From DASQYE01 sp035940775 (GTDB lineage Bacteria > Acidobacteriota > Blastocatellia > Pyrinomonadales > Pyrinomonadaceae), in the NCBI GenBank assembly GCA_035940775.1, contig DASZEN010000017.1, positions 186,001 through 250,000 of the forward strand: 64,000 bases of DNA, read 5' to 3'. How positions within the stretch are numbered: the stretch's first letter is position 1; each line of letters begins with the position of its first letter. The notes below the pieces were generated by a model, which worked only from the letters and a program-made list of their open reading frames with translations, did no database searches and was not told the origin of the DNA. The translations under genes and the position numbers were made by a program. Below, one piece after another: positions 51,938 through 61,423 of the stretch.

Positions 51938-52690
51938 TCAGTATGCCGTGCTCGACTGGTCGTTGAGCGTGCGGCGCAGGCGCTCGAAGTATGAATCGAA
52001 GGTCACGAAGTTCGTTCCCTGAAAGAAGGCGCGACCGCCCGTCTCGTCAGACAAACGACTCAGAGCGCCCTGGCCGTAGATGACCGCCGTACTGTTGAAG
52101 CCGCCGAGCGCCACCGTCGGCGCGAAGAAAGAAAAGACGGCCACGTTCCGGCGTTTGGCTTCACGAATAGCGCGCTGCATATCGACCGGGTTGGCGACCG
52201 ATGAAATATCAGCGCCGCGCGATAGATCCAGCCCGTCCGAGATCAATAGTATCGCATTGCGATTCCTGCCGCCGGAATTGTCGAAGCGACGCAGCGCCTC
52301 TATGACTCCGACGTAAGGATTGTAAGGCGAGGCGGCGGCGCTCGCTATCGGAATGCGGAGCGCCCTGGATGCGCTTTCAAGGTCATCCGTGAACTTCTGT
52401 CTCACTTGCAGCGACCCGCTCCCGATGTAGCCGACCATCACGCGCGAGCCCGCAGGCAGAGAGCGAATAAAGTCGCGCGTCACTTTAAGCTCCGTCCCGA
52501 CGCGCGCGTCCACGTCGTCCTGTATCAGCACGGCCAGATTCAGAGGCGCTTCGACGCGACCACTGTTCGATGCGACCGTGTTCTCCCGAGCCGTCGAGCC
52601 GTCGGAAGCCTTTGCCGTTGTGCTCGTTGCGACGGCGGCCACCAGAATCAAAGCCGCGAGCGTCGAGAACAATTTTCGTATGTTTGACAT
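51938..52690 (-). CDS. Exported VWFA-like protein
   Basis: 250 residues. Signal peptide (SNIRKLFSTLAALILVAAVA). VWFA-related domain (about 45-240) with AVLIQDDVDARVG at the place of a degenerate DxSxS site and LLISDGLDLSRG; these acidobacterial-type domains often lack a complete MIDAS. Ends with FDSYFERLRRTL. Single gene. Confidence 0.8.
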   Translation of the reverse strand: MSNIRKLFSTLAALILVAAVATSTTAKASDGSTARENTVASNSGRVEAPLNLAVLIQDDVDARVGTELKVTRDFIRSLPAGSRVMVGYIGSGSLQVRQKFTDDLESASRALRIPIASAAASPYNPYVGVIEALRRFDNSGGRNRNAILLISDGLDLSRGADISSVANPVDMQRAIREAKRRNVAVFSFFAPTVALGGFNSTAVIYGQGALSRLSDETGGRAFFQGTNFVTFDSYFERLRRTLNDQSSTAY

Positions 52691-52992
52691 CTCTTTTTCC
52701 TCTTCCCTTTGTATACCCTCTGGAAGCGAGCGAGCCCGGAAAATAGCTGTTTCAGACTCTCTTCAAGATACAGGCGCGTGAGGGCCCTTTAATCTCTTTT
52801 CGGCGCGCTCTGACTTCCCTTTCTCTCACCAAATTTTGGTGAAATTAAGATGCGCGCGGGCCCGCAAAAGTGGCTTCGCGAGAGGGGCATGAGCGTTGTG
52901 AAGTTGCAGGGAAAAGGTAGCGAAAACGTGGCGAAAAGGTAGTGGCTGAAGTGGCCGGGCGGTTCGCCGCCCCCTCAACCACGGGGTTGCCC
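52691..52992. other. Gene-free region upstream of the VWFA gene
   Basis: 302 bp between two minus-strand genes. The AT-rich CACCAAATTTTGGTG palindrome at 52828-52842 is the only structure seen, a possible operator. Confidence 0.45.
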
Positions 52993-53400
52993 TTATTTCG
53001 GTGCGTGGAGCGCGCAGACGCCGCTCGCGTCGCAGGGCGGCGGGACGCCGAAGAGCTTGTAGCGGCGAGCCGCAAGCCAGCGGTAAAAGATTGGGCCCAG
53101 ACTTGTGAAAGGCCAGATGGAGAGCACGGGCGCGAGCCAGCGCCAGCCCGGAAGAACGCGCATGATCGCAATCCATGCCCCGTATCCGGCAGACCAACCG
53201 CCGTCGGGCGTTCGGGCGTGCATCTCAGCGTCAAGCTCTTTAACGGTGTAGGGCGCGGCGCGGCGCTGTATCTCCGGATCGCGATAATCGAGCCAGGTGA
53301 TACGTCGATGGCGATCAAAAGGCTCGACGTGAGCGCGCATCCACTGGCACAGCGGACACTGCCCGTCGGTATAAACTTCTATGCGCGCCGCCTCGTTCAT
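52993..53400 (-). CDS. DCC-family (DUF393) thiol-disulfide protein
   Basis: 135 residues from the ATG at 53400 (open upstream by 21 codons, but the domain starts here). Motif YTDGQCPLCQWM gives DxxCxxC with the active-site CxxC, then TWLDYRDPEIQ and FTSLGPIFYRWLAARRYKLFG; two more Cys at the end (CDASGVC). Predicted oxidoreductase of the DUF393 family, exact substrate unknown. Confidence 0.85.
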   Translation of the reverse strand: MNEAARIEVYTDGQCPLCQWMRAHVEPFDRHRRITWLDYRDPEIQRRAAPYTVKELDAEMHARTPDGGWSAGYGAWIAIMRVLPGWRWLAPVLSIWPFTSLGPIFYRWLAARRYKLFGVPPPCDASGVCALHAPK

Positions 53401-53774
53401 GGCTCTACAGGCAAATCCTCCGCTCAAACTCCCAAAAACCTTGTCCGTCGGTAATATTAACACAGAGAAATGTATTGCCGCGACGCGCGCGCTCTTTAAT
53501 CAGCCGCATGGGCGATCAACGCTCGGTCAAGACCTCCGCGCGCTCGCGCGTTTGAAGGCGTACCTGTAAAAGCATATATTTACTCCTGACGGCGCTCGGG
53601 AAAAAGTTTGTCCGAAAAAGGCTCTAAGGTTTCGGCCCCGCTCGCGCCTAATTATCCGGGGTCGAGCAAACCCGAAAGGGCCGCGCACTCGTATTTATGA
53701 TTGGAAGGCCCGATTTATGATCGTGAAGCCGTAGAGGCCGCGCCGCCGTAAGTTTTGACCGGAAGTGATGAGGG
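53401..53774. other. Gene-free region upstream of msrP
   Basis: 374 bp between divergent genes. Should contain both promoters; no clear pair of boxes or repeats was identified. Confidence 0.4.
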
Positions 53775-54752
<978 letters not shown>

Positions 54753-54776
54753 GGGGCGCCGCCCTCGGTCAATCCG

Positions 54777-55397
54777 ATGAAAGATATAAAGTTCGCCAGG
54801 ACGCTGCTGTTCATCAATAGCCTTGTGCCGCTCGCGCTGCTCGGGTGGGATGCGTATCATCGCAGGCTCGGCGCTAACCCTTTGGAGTTCGTGACGCGCA
54901 CTACGGGAATGCTGACGCTCGTCTTTCTTACGCTCTCTCTGGCCGTCACGCCCGCGCGCAAGGTGACGGGCTGGAACTGGCTGACGCGATTGCGTCGCAT
55001 GCTCGGGCTCTACGCCTTCTTCTACGGCTTCCTGCATTTTATCACTTACGTCTGGTTCGACCGCTTCTTCAATCTCAGGAGCACCGCGCAGGACATTCTT
55101 CAACGCCCGTTCATAGCCGTCGGTATGCTCAGCTTTTCCCTGATGATCCCGCTCGCCGTTACTTCGACCGACAGGATGATTAAGCGGCTCGGCGGCAAGC
55201 GCTGGATAAAGCTGCACCGGCTGGCCTACGTGGCCGGGGCGGGCGGCGTGCTTCACTATTGGATGCTCGTCAAATCGGACGCGCGCCTTCCCATCAGGTT
55301 CGCCGTCGTGCTCGGCCTTCTACTCGGTTACCGCCTGTTCGTCAGGTTCCAATCCTCGCCGCCCCCGCCGACGACGATTCGCGCGACATACAAGTAA
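54777..55397 (+). CDS. msrQ: Heme-binding membrane subunit MsrQ
   Basis: 206 residues, about six membrane helices of the ferric-reductase-like fold. Contains LGLYAFFYGFLHFITYVWFD, and HRLAYVAGAGGVLHYWMLVKSD with candidate heme-ligating His. Passes electrons from the quinone pool or Fre-type reductases to MsrP. Cotranscribed with msrP. The distal Pro-rich tail is short. Confidence 0.95.
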   Translation: MKDIKFARTLLFINSLVPLALLGWDAYHRRLGANPLEFVTRTTGMLTLVFLTLSLAVTPARKVTGWNWLTRLRRMLGLYAFFYGFLHFITYVWFDRFFNLRSTAQDILQRPFIAVGMLSFSLMIPLAVTSTDRMIKRLGGKRWIKLHRLAYVAGAGGVLHYWMLVKSDARLPIRFAVVLGLLLGYRLFVRFQSSPPPPTTIRATYK

Positions 55398-55583
55398 AAC
55401 GGCAGGCTCCAAAGGATTTGCGCCTCTCCGCGGGGCAGCGCGAGCCCGCTTCGGACAGCCTCACCGTCCTCAATAGCTATTGACTTCCGGGGGCTCATTG
55501 TCTTAGAAGCTAGCTAAAGAGGCTCGGCCAGGCTTGCGCTCCGATTTTCGAGGCGGCGTAGCGAACATTTTGGGAGGCGGAAG

Positions 55584-55880
55584 ATGACTTACGTAGTGAC
55601 GGAATTATGCGTTGACTGTAAATACACTGACTGCGCGGCGGTCTGTCCGGTCGAGGCATTTCACGAGCTTCCGGACAGGCTCTATATCAACCCGGACACG
55701 TGCATAGATTGCGACGCCTGTGTGCCGGAATGCCCCGTCGAGGCCATCTTCGCCGACACGACGCTGCCAGAGCCCTACCAGGAATGGCTCGCCCTGAACG
55801 CAGAGGCCGGAAATTACCCGACCATCAGCGGCAAGATACCGGCCCTGATGGGCCCAAACTGCTCAGGCCCGCCGGAATAA
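55584..55880 (+). CDS. fdxA: 7Fe ferredoxin, second copy
   Basis: 98 residues, GGAGG upstream. Same Cys layout as the copy at 21840 (CVDCKYTDCAAVCPVEAFH, CIDCDACVPECPVEAIF) but with a different C-terminal extension rich in Gly/Pro. Downstream of msrQ by 186 bp and possibly on its own promoter. The two copies could serve different partners. Confidence 0.92.
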   Translation: MTYVVTELCVDCKYTDCAAVCPVEAFHELPDRLYINPDTCIDCDACVPECPVEAIFADTTLPEPYQEWLALNAEAGNYPTISGKIPALMGPNCSGPPE

Positions 55881-55895
55881 GAGTCTCTACGCAGA

Positions 55896-55937
55896 GCGGA
55901 ACACCCGCAAGCCCTGAATAGCTTGCGGGTGTTCCGC
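55896..55937. terminator. Bidirectional terminator between fdxA and a convergent gene
   Basis: 17-bp perfect arms 55896-55912 and 55921-55937 with an 8-nt loop, located between genes ending at 55880 and 55983. Confidence 0.85.
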
Positions 55938-55982
55938 CCGCTTCATCCAGCCCTTTTGAAGGTGTGCCTCTCTTAGCGCAGA

Positions 55983-57284
55983 CTATGGCTGCCCGCTTAG
56001 CAGGAATACGTCCCAGGCCCAGCGTCCGGCCTGTGCTCCCTTCGCATCCCCGACCTTCGCTCGATAGCGGAACTCATTGCCGTGCTCGTCCACGCGCTTC
56101 GATTCCTTGTAATCAAGCTCAAGGCTTGCAATCCCCAACTCCGGCAACGTGTGCAGCTCATTCGATTCTGAAATACCGTTATGGTTTGCGTCCTGCCATA
56201 GCCGCAACGCGAAGAAGATGGTATCGCCAATGTCTATGATGCGGTCGCCATTGCCTCCGTTCTCCGGCTTGTCAAATTCGGCGAGCGCGAGAAACCCGTT
56301 GGGCATCTCCGACTGAGGCTGAAAGCTGAAGTTGCCGAACATCTCCTGACCGTTATCCACGGTGCCGTTGCTGTTACGGTCGAGCGTCAGCCATGCGTCA
56401 TCAGAATCTTTGGCCGACCAGGATAAACGCTCCCCCACGCCGTCAGAATTTAGATCGAAGACCACTCCATCCGCATTATTAGTCAAGTCAAAGCCATTAT
56501 TGAATACGTCAATGATGATGGGCGTGTATTTGGTCTGACAGTCACAGATATCCCAGTTCCAGTATTCTGTGCTGGAGCAGGTTTGACGAACACACAGGCG
56601 CACGTCCTGTTCGTATGAAGTCTGCTTTACTTTTGTATTATCGCATGATGTGGGGCCTTGAAGTCCGGGACGGGACGTACCAAGAACGCGGTTATTTAAA
56701 TCCGAGCAGCTACCGACACAGGTGGGCGGTGCCATGATCGAGCTTCCGGGGGAACAGCTTGGACAATCTCCCAGACCGAAGGTTTCGCCAATCTCATGCG
56801 CCATCATCCCGGTCGTGGTATCCGACCTGGTGACGCGCGTATCAATGACTATCACCGCTTTTGTGACCGTGGTTCTCGAATCATTCATGTAAGTCGTGTT
56901 CTGAGCCCCGTTGGCCGTGCTGCCTTTGCAGACATATATTTGATTTATAGTGTTCGCTGCGAGCCCGGTGCCTTGCTCGTAGGTATAGGTCACGCCGGAA
57001 CCGCTTCCACTGATGCCGTTCGTCGCCTGCCAGTTTGCGAAGGCTTGTCGGACGGCCCTTTCCTGGTCTGACCCCGGAGGGAAGTCAGTTGGATTTATAA
57101 CGACCCTTACTGACTGTCCCTGGGGCCAGGAGGCCCCGTCGGTATCCGGATTTTCGGGCGGGGTCTGACAAGCAGGCTCTTCTGCTTTGACGTTGATATG
57201 TACCAGTTGCCCTATGAACACAACCAATGAGCATAGGCTTAATAAAACGATTACATACGACGGTGTGCGGTGTCGCGTCGTCAT
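55983..57284 (-). CDS. Secreted metalloprotease-like protein with altered zinc motif
   Basis: 433 residues. Signal peptide/anchor (YVIVLLSLCSLVVFIGQLVH). A matrixin-like region has the active-site-like MMAHEIGETFGLGDC, where the usual HExxHxxGxxD/H reads HEIGETFGLGD: the second zinc His is Glu. Several Cys follow. The C-terminal half (about 270-400) has Asp/Asn-rich calcium-type loops (LDRNSNGTVDNGQ, WQDANHNGISESN). It might be an inactive or altered metalloprotease. Operon with the 255-residue gene upstream (22-bp gap). Confidence 0.75.
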   Translation of the reverse strand: MTTRHRTPSYVIVLLSLCSLVVFIGQLVHINVKAEEPACQTPPENPDTDGASWPQGQSVRVVINPTDFPPGSDQERAVRQAFANWQATNGISGSGSGVTYTYEQGTGLAANTINQIYVCKGSTANGAQNTTYMNDSRTTVTKAVIVIDTRVTRSDTTTGMMAHEIGETFGLGDCPSCSPGSSIMAPPTCVGSCSDLNNRVLGTSRPGLQGPTSCDNTKVKQTSYEQDVRLCVRQTCSSTEYWNWDICDCQTKYTPIIIDVFNNGFDLTNNADGVVFDLNSDGVGERLSWSAKDSDDAWLTLDRNSNGTVDNGQEMFGNFSFQPQSEMPNGFLALAEFDKPENGGNGDRIIDIGDTIFFALRLWQDANHNGISESNELHTLPELGIASLELDYKESKRVDEHGNEFRYRAKVGDAKGAQAGRWAWDVFLLSGQP

Positions 57285-57305
57285 GTTAGTTTTCCTTTGA
57301 GGTTG

Positions 57306-58073
57306 TTAGTTTTCTTTTAGGTTGACGGAGGCTTGAGAGGAGCCGTCTATGATTCTTCGTAACTCGTCAAGAAATGTTATCTCGTCCGTGCCTTCGTATG
57401 CTTTAGAATGCGGGAGGTCATCCAGTGAGGAAATCTTACCCGCGTGCAGCTCATAACCTGTCAAGAGGTGAAACCCTTCCCCCCGTTTTGCGCTCGTTAA
57501 GAAAAGCAGATAACGTCGCCCGGCGCGGGGCATTCGCTCGCCCGCAATGCGGTACACAAAGATACGACCTGAAGGGAAGCGCACTCGTCCACCTTCGCGC
57601 TCTGCCTCGACCATGCTGCCGATGGTCAGCGGCTCCTCGGTGTCGTTTTTAAATATTTCATCGACACGAATACCGAACTCTGAATAGACGCCTGTCTTAT
57701 CGTTGGACAGGTAGGCCCGTGCGTCAATTATTTCGCCGATGACGACGACATTACTTTGTGGGATTGGGAAAGCAGGCAAGCTTGTATCTACAGCGTCCCC
57801 TTTGACGGCAGCGCCAGAGATGGTATCGGTCGGATCGATCACATGCGATTTATCATATTTCTTACTTTTGGCATGTCTCTTAGCGCGTTTATCGGTATCT
57901 ATCGGCTCCGGAGATGTGAAATCGGCGATGGGGATTTCGTTTTCTTCAATTATTCTTTGACTTCGATTGGACGCATCATCCTGCTTCTGGCTTCGCGTTA
58001 CTGTGATTGTAGTGAAGATGAGTAAAGCAATTGTTATGAGGAAGAGGAATGATTTAGCGTTAGGCCTTCTCAT
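57306..58073 (-). CDS. Exported protein of unknown function
   Basis: 255 residues. Signal peptide (NAKSFLFLITIALLIFTTIT). A charged linker (about 40-95) is followed by a compact strand-rich domain (VVVIGEIIDARAYLS, SEFGIRVDEIFKN, GRRYLLFLTSAKRGEGFHLL). No catalytic motif. First gene of a two-gene unit with the metalloprotease-like protein, so it may be an inhibitor, chaperone or partner (inference). More AT-rich than its neighbours. Confidence 0.65.
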   Translation of the reverse strand: MRRPNAKSFLFLITIALLIFTTITVTRSQKQDDASNRSQRIIEENEIPIADFTSPEPIDTDKRAKRHAKSKKYDKSHVIDPTDTISGAAVKGDAVDTSLPAFPIPQSNVVVIGEIIDARAYLSNDKTGVYSEFGIRVDEIFKNDTEEPLTIGSMVEAEREGGRVRFPSGRIFVYRIAGERMPRAGRRYLLFLTSAKRGEGFHLLTGYELHAGKISSLDDLPHSKAYEGTDEITFLDELRRIIDGSSQASVNLKEN

Positions 58074-58600
58074 GTAGGAGTCTCCTTAGAGAAAAGAGAT
58101 GTTGAGGGCTGTTAGGTGTGTTCAGACAAGTGAGTATTGTCTTGTCTGGCAATAAATAATCGTGCAAGTGAGAGCACTCATATCCGCTTGGACTTTTTAT
58201 TCAAGTGTTAGCCGAGTAAGGTTGACAGAAGCGAGATTCTTGGGAGCAAAGCTATGAGGCTTTTGCCAACGAACGCATCGCATAATAGCATTAAAAACAG
58301 ACCTGTCAATCAAAAATTAAATTTTCTTATCGACGGGTCGGCATTGAGGGCCTTAGTGGGTCGGGCCTCTTTCGGGGCTGTCACTCGAAAAATGGCCGCT
58401 GGCTGGCCTGTGATAAGTGCGGGGCGGCGCGCGCCACAGGCGTTTCACGCCCGCTTGCTTTTACCCTCGGCGCTCGGATAAATTAGCCTCCAAACGGAAG
58501 CGCATCCCGCGCAATCATCTCGGACTTTTTCAGCCGACCAGAGGGATGGCCCGCCCTTCATTAAAATACGTATGCCCGAAAGGAAACTCTCTTCAAAGCC
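58074..58600. other. Gene-free divergent region
   Basis: 527 bp between the secreted-protein unit and the EF-G-like gene, AT-rich between about 58110 and 58330. No supported gene; likely holds both promoters. Confidence 0.45.
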
Positions 58601-60703
58601 ATGAAACCTTATCCAACCGAACAGATTCGCAACCTGGCCGTCATCGGACACGGCGACGCAGGCAAAACTCAACTCGTCAGCTCGCTCCTATACGTCTCGG
58701 GCGCGACGCCGCGCTGGGGCAAGGTGGACGAAGGCACGACCGTCACCGATTACGACGAGGATTCTATTGAACGCAAGATCACTTTGAACACCGCGCTCGC
58801 CCACCTCGAATACCGCGAGACCAAGATCAATCTGATAGACACGCCCGGCTACGCCGCCTTCATCGCGCACGCGCGCCCGGCCCTGCGCGTCGCCGATTGC
58901 GCGCTCGTCGTCGTCGACGGCGTCAACGGCGTGCAGGTGCAAACCGAAAAGACCTGGGCCTATGCCAACGAGTTCATCCTGCCGCGCATGATGGTCATCA
59001 CCAAGCTCGACAAAGAGCGCGCGGATTTCGGCGCGGCCCTCGACAGCGCGCGCGGCGTCTTCAGCCGCGCCATCGTTCCCTTCACTCTTCCAATCGGCAA
59101 AGAGAAGGATTTCAAGGGCGTCGTCGATATCATACACATGAAGGCTTACGAGTACGACGAGCAGGGCAAGGCGCGCGAGGTCGCGATCCCGGCCGACGGG
59201 CAGGACGTTATCAACCAGACGCGCGAGCGTCTGATCGAAGTCATCGCCGAATCGGACGACGCGCTGCTCGAAAAATATTTGGAGCAGGGCACGCTCGAAG
59301 ACTCTGACATCCTGCCGAACATCAACAAGGCGATTGCGCAGAGCCGTCTCTGCCCCGTCTTTGCCGTCTCAAGCGCGACGCTCGTCGGTCTCCAGGCGCT
59401 GCTCGACGGCGTGGTCGATTACGCGCCGACCCCCGCCACGCACGAGGCCGAGTACGGCTTTACCAACCCGGATGGCGACGGCGACAAGATCGCGCGCAAG
59501 TATTCGGACGTCGAGCCCTTCTCGGCCTACGTCTTCCGCACGGTGGCAGACCCCTTCGCCGGGCGCATCAACATCATGCGGATCATCAGCGGCCACGTTC
59601 AACACGACGCCAACGTGCTCAATTCCAAGCGCGGCACGCAGGAACGCCTCGGCGCGCTGCATTCCATGCAGGGCAAGCAACTGGACAAGATCGACGAAGC
59701 GCATGCTGGTGACATCATCGCCTGCGTCAAGTTGAAGGAGACGCAGACGGGCGACACGCTCTCGGACAAGGCCGCGCCCATCGTCTACGACGGAGTGGAA
59801 TACCCGGAGGCGGCCATAGCCTTCGCCATCGAGCCCAAGTCGCGCCAGGATGAAGAGAAGATCAGCGTCGCGCTCCACAAGATTTTGGAAGAAGACCCGG
59901 CGCTGCATTTCGACCGCGATCCGCAGACCAAAGAGTTTCTGCTGGCGGGCTCGGGCCAGCTTCACGTCGAGACCGTGATCGACAAGCTGAAAAAACGATA
60001 CGGTGTCGAGGTCGCGCTTCATCCTCCGAAAGTCCCCTACAAGGAGACGATCACGCAGCGCGCCGAAGTGCAGGGACGCCATAAGAAGCAGACGGGCGGG
60101 CGCGGACAGTTCGGCGATTGCAAGGTCGTCTTCGAGCCCCTGCCGCGCGGCGGCGGATTCCTCTTTGAAGACAAGATTTTCGGCGGCGCGGTTCCGCAAA
60201 ACTTCCGTCCGGCGATTGAGAAGGGCATCGTGGACGCGGCGCAGAACGGTGCTGTCGCGGGCTACCCGCTCGTGGATTTCAAGGCCGTGCTCGTCGACGG
60301 CTCCTATCATACGGTCGATTCTGACGAGCACAGTTTCCGCGCCGCCGGTCGCAAGGCATTTCGCGCCGCCATGGAGAAGGTCAAGCCGACTCTGCTTGAG
60401 CCGATCATGGATGTCGAGGTGAGCGCGCCGCAGGAGTATAGCGGCGACATCATGGGCGACCTCAACTCGCGGCGCGGTCGCGTGCAGGGCATGGAGGCGC
60501 GCGGCAACCAGCAGGTCGTCAAAGCGCAAGTGCCGATGGCCGAGATGCTCGATTATCAATCGAAGCTCAATTCGATCACGGCGGCGCGCGGCTCCTATCA
60601 CATGCAGTTCTCACACTACGATCAGGTTCCCGGCCAGATCGCACAGAAGATCGTCGAGCAGGCCCGGAGCGAAGGCAGAATCCGTGCCGAGGAAGAGGAA
60701 TAG
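58601..60703 (+). CDS. EF-G-like translational GTPase (EF-G2 type)
   Basis: 700 residues in EF-G domain order: G domain with P-loop GHGDAGKT (about 16-23), GATPRWGKVDEGTTVTDYD, DTPGYAAF and TKLD at the G4 position, domain II, domains III-V with GGRGQFGD and LNSRRGRVQGME. The P-loop and switch sequence match the EF-G-2-like group, not the canonical translocase (GHxDxGKTT, NKxD). Role may be translocation backup or ribosome-associated stress function. Single gene; a ribosome site is not obvious. Confidence 0.88.
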   Translation: MKPYPTEQIRNLAVIGHGDAGKTQLVSSLLYVSGATPRWGKVDEGTTVTDYDEDSIERKITLNTALAHLEYRETKINLIDTPGYAAFIAHARPALRVADCALVVVDGVNGVQVQTEKTWAYANEFILPRMMVITKLDKERADFGAALDSARGVFSRAIVPFTLPIGKEKDFKGVVDIIHMKAYEYDEQGKAREVAIPADGQDVINQTRERLIEVIAESDDALLEKYLEQGTLEDSDILPNINKAIAQSRLCPVFAVSSATLVGLQALLDGVVDYAPTPATHEAEYGFTNPDGDGDKIARKYSDVEPFSAYVFRTVADPFAGRINIMRIISGHVQHDANVLNSKRGTQERLGALHSMQGKQLDKIDEAHAGDIIACVKLKETQTGDTLSDKAAPIVYDGVEYPEAAIAFAIEPKSRQDEEKISVALHKILEEDPALHFDRDPQTKEFLLAGSGQLHVETVIDKLKKRYGVEVALHPPKVPYKETITQRAEVQGRHKKQTGGRGQFGDCKVVFEPLPRGGGFLFEDKIFGGAVPQNFRPAIEKGIVDAAQNGAVAGYPLVDFKAVLVDGSYHTVDSDEHSFRAAGRKAFRAAMEKVKPTLLEPIMDVEVSAPQEYSGDIMGDLNSRRGRVQGMEARGNQQVVKAQVPMAEMLDYQSKLNSITAARGSYHMQFSHYDQVPGQIAQKIVEQARSEGRIRAEEEE

Positions 60704-60712
60704 TAAGAAACG

Positions 60713-61270
60713 ATGTCGCTGCAAATTGCCAGGCATTGCTTTACTGTTGCCGAGTTCGAGCGGATGGGCGAGGTCGGCATCTTTGGCGAAGATGTCCGCC
60801 TTGAGCTAGTCGATGGAGAGATTGTCGAGACGTCACCAATCGGCAGCCGTCACGCGGCATGTGTCAACTTCCTGAGTAGATTCTTGAACGTGACGGTCGG
60901 GGCACGGCGCTTGTCAGCGCCCAAACCCCATCCAGTTTGACGACTATTCCGAGCCGCAACCGGATATTGCTTTGCTTCAACTGCGTGAAGACTTTACCGG
61001 CACGCGCGCCCGACCCCGACGGACGTGCTCCTCATCATCGAAGTCGCGGACACGACCGTTGATTATGACGGGCCGGTAAAAGTGGCCCTCTATGCGAAGG
61101 CAGGGATCAAAGAAGTATGGGTCATCAACTTGCCGGAGGAAAAGATAGAGCTTTACGCCGAACCGTCAGGCGGCGCGTATCAAATTCCCAAACAGATTAA
61201 ACGCGGCGAAGAGGCGCAAGCACACAGCCTTCCCGGTCTAGTCGTCAATACCGACAAAGTGCTGGGCTAA
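60713..61270 (+). pseudogene. Uma2-family nuclease-fold gene with three frameshifts
   Basis: N-terminal part 60713-60900 reads FTVAEFERMGEVGIFGEDVRLELVDGEIVETSPIGSRHA in frame, the C-terminal part 61025-61270 reads IIEVADTTVDYDGPVKVALY in another. Reading the intervening 110 bp through requires three single-base insertions, each in or beside a short run (near 60905, the AAA run near 60927, and TTT near 61002), after which the full Uma2 pattern PNPIQFDDYSEPQPDIALL is recovered. Uma2 proteins have a PD-(D/E)XK fold and unknown role. Either a decayed gene or a locus with sequencing errors. Confidence 0.8.
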
Positions 61271-61307
61271 AGCTTCTAAAGGTCATAGGGGAAGCTTGGA
61301 ATTACAG

Positions 61308-61340
61308 AAAAAGGTAAAGTAGCGTCTACTTTACCTTTTT
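61308..61340. terminator. Strong terminator between the Uma2 remnant and the SIR2 gene
   Basis: 15-bp perfect arms 61308-61322 and 61326-61340, loop CGT, bounded by A-run and T-run, so it can work in either direction. Confidence 0.85.
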
Positions 61341-61423
61341 TTGCTATAGTTGAGTCTGCTCTAGCACGATACTAACTTTCACCGTTAAGCTCTCAACCTG
61401 AGAGAACTCACAAAGGTGCGAAC

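Noticed and set aside
58074..58330. Possible further attC halves (GTTAGGT, GTTAGCC) near the secreted-protein unit
   Set aside because: Only single core-like heptamers, with no paired inner arms or opposite core nearby.
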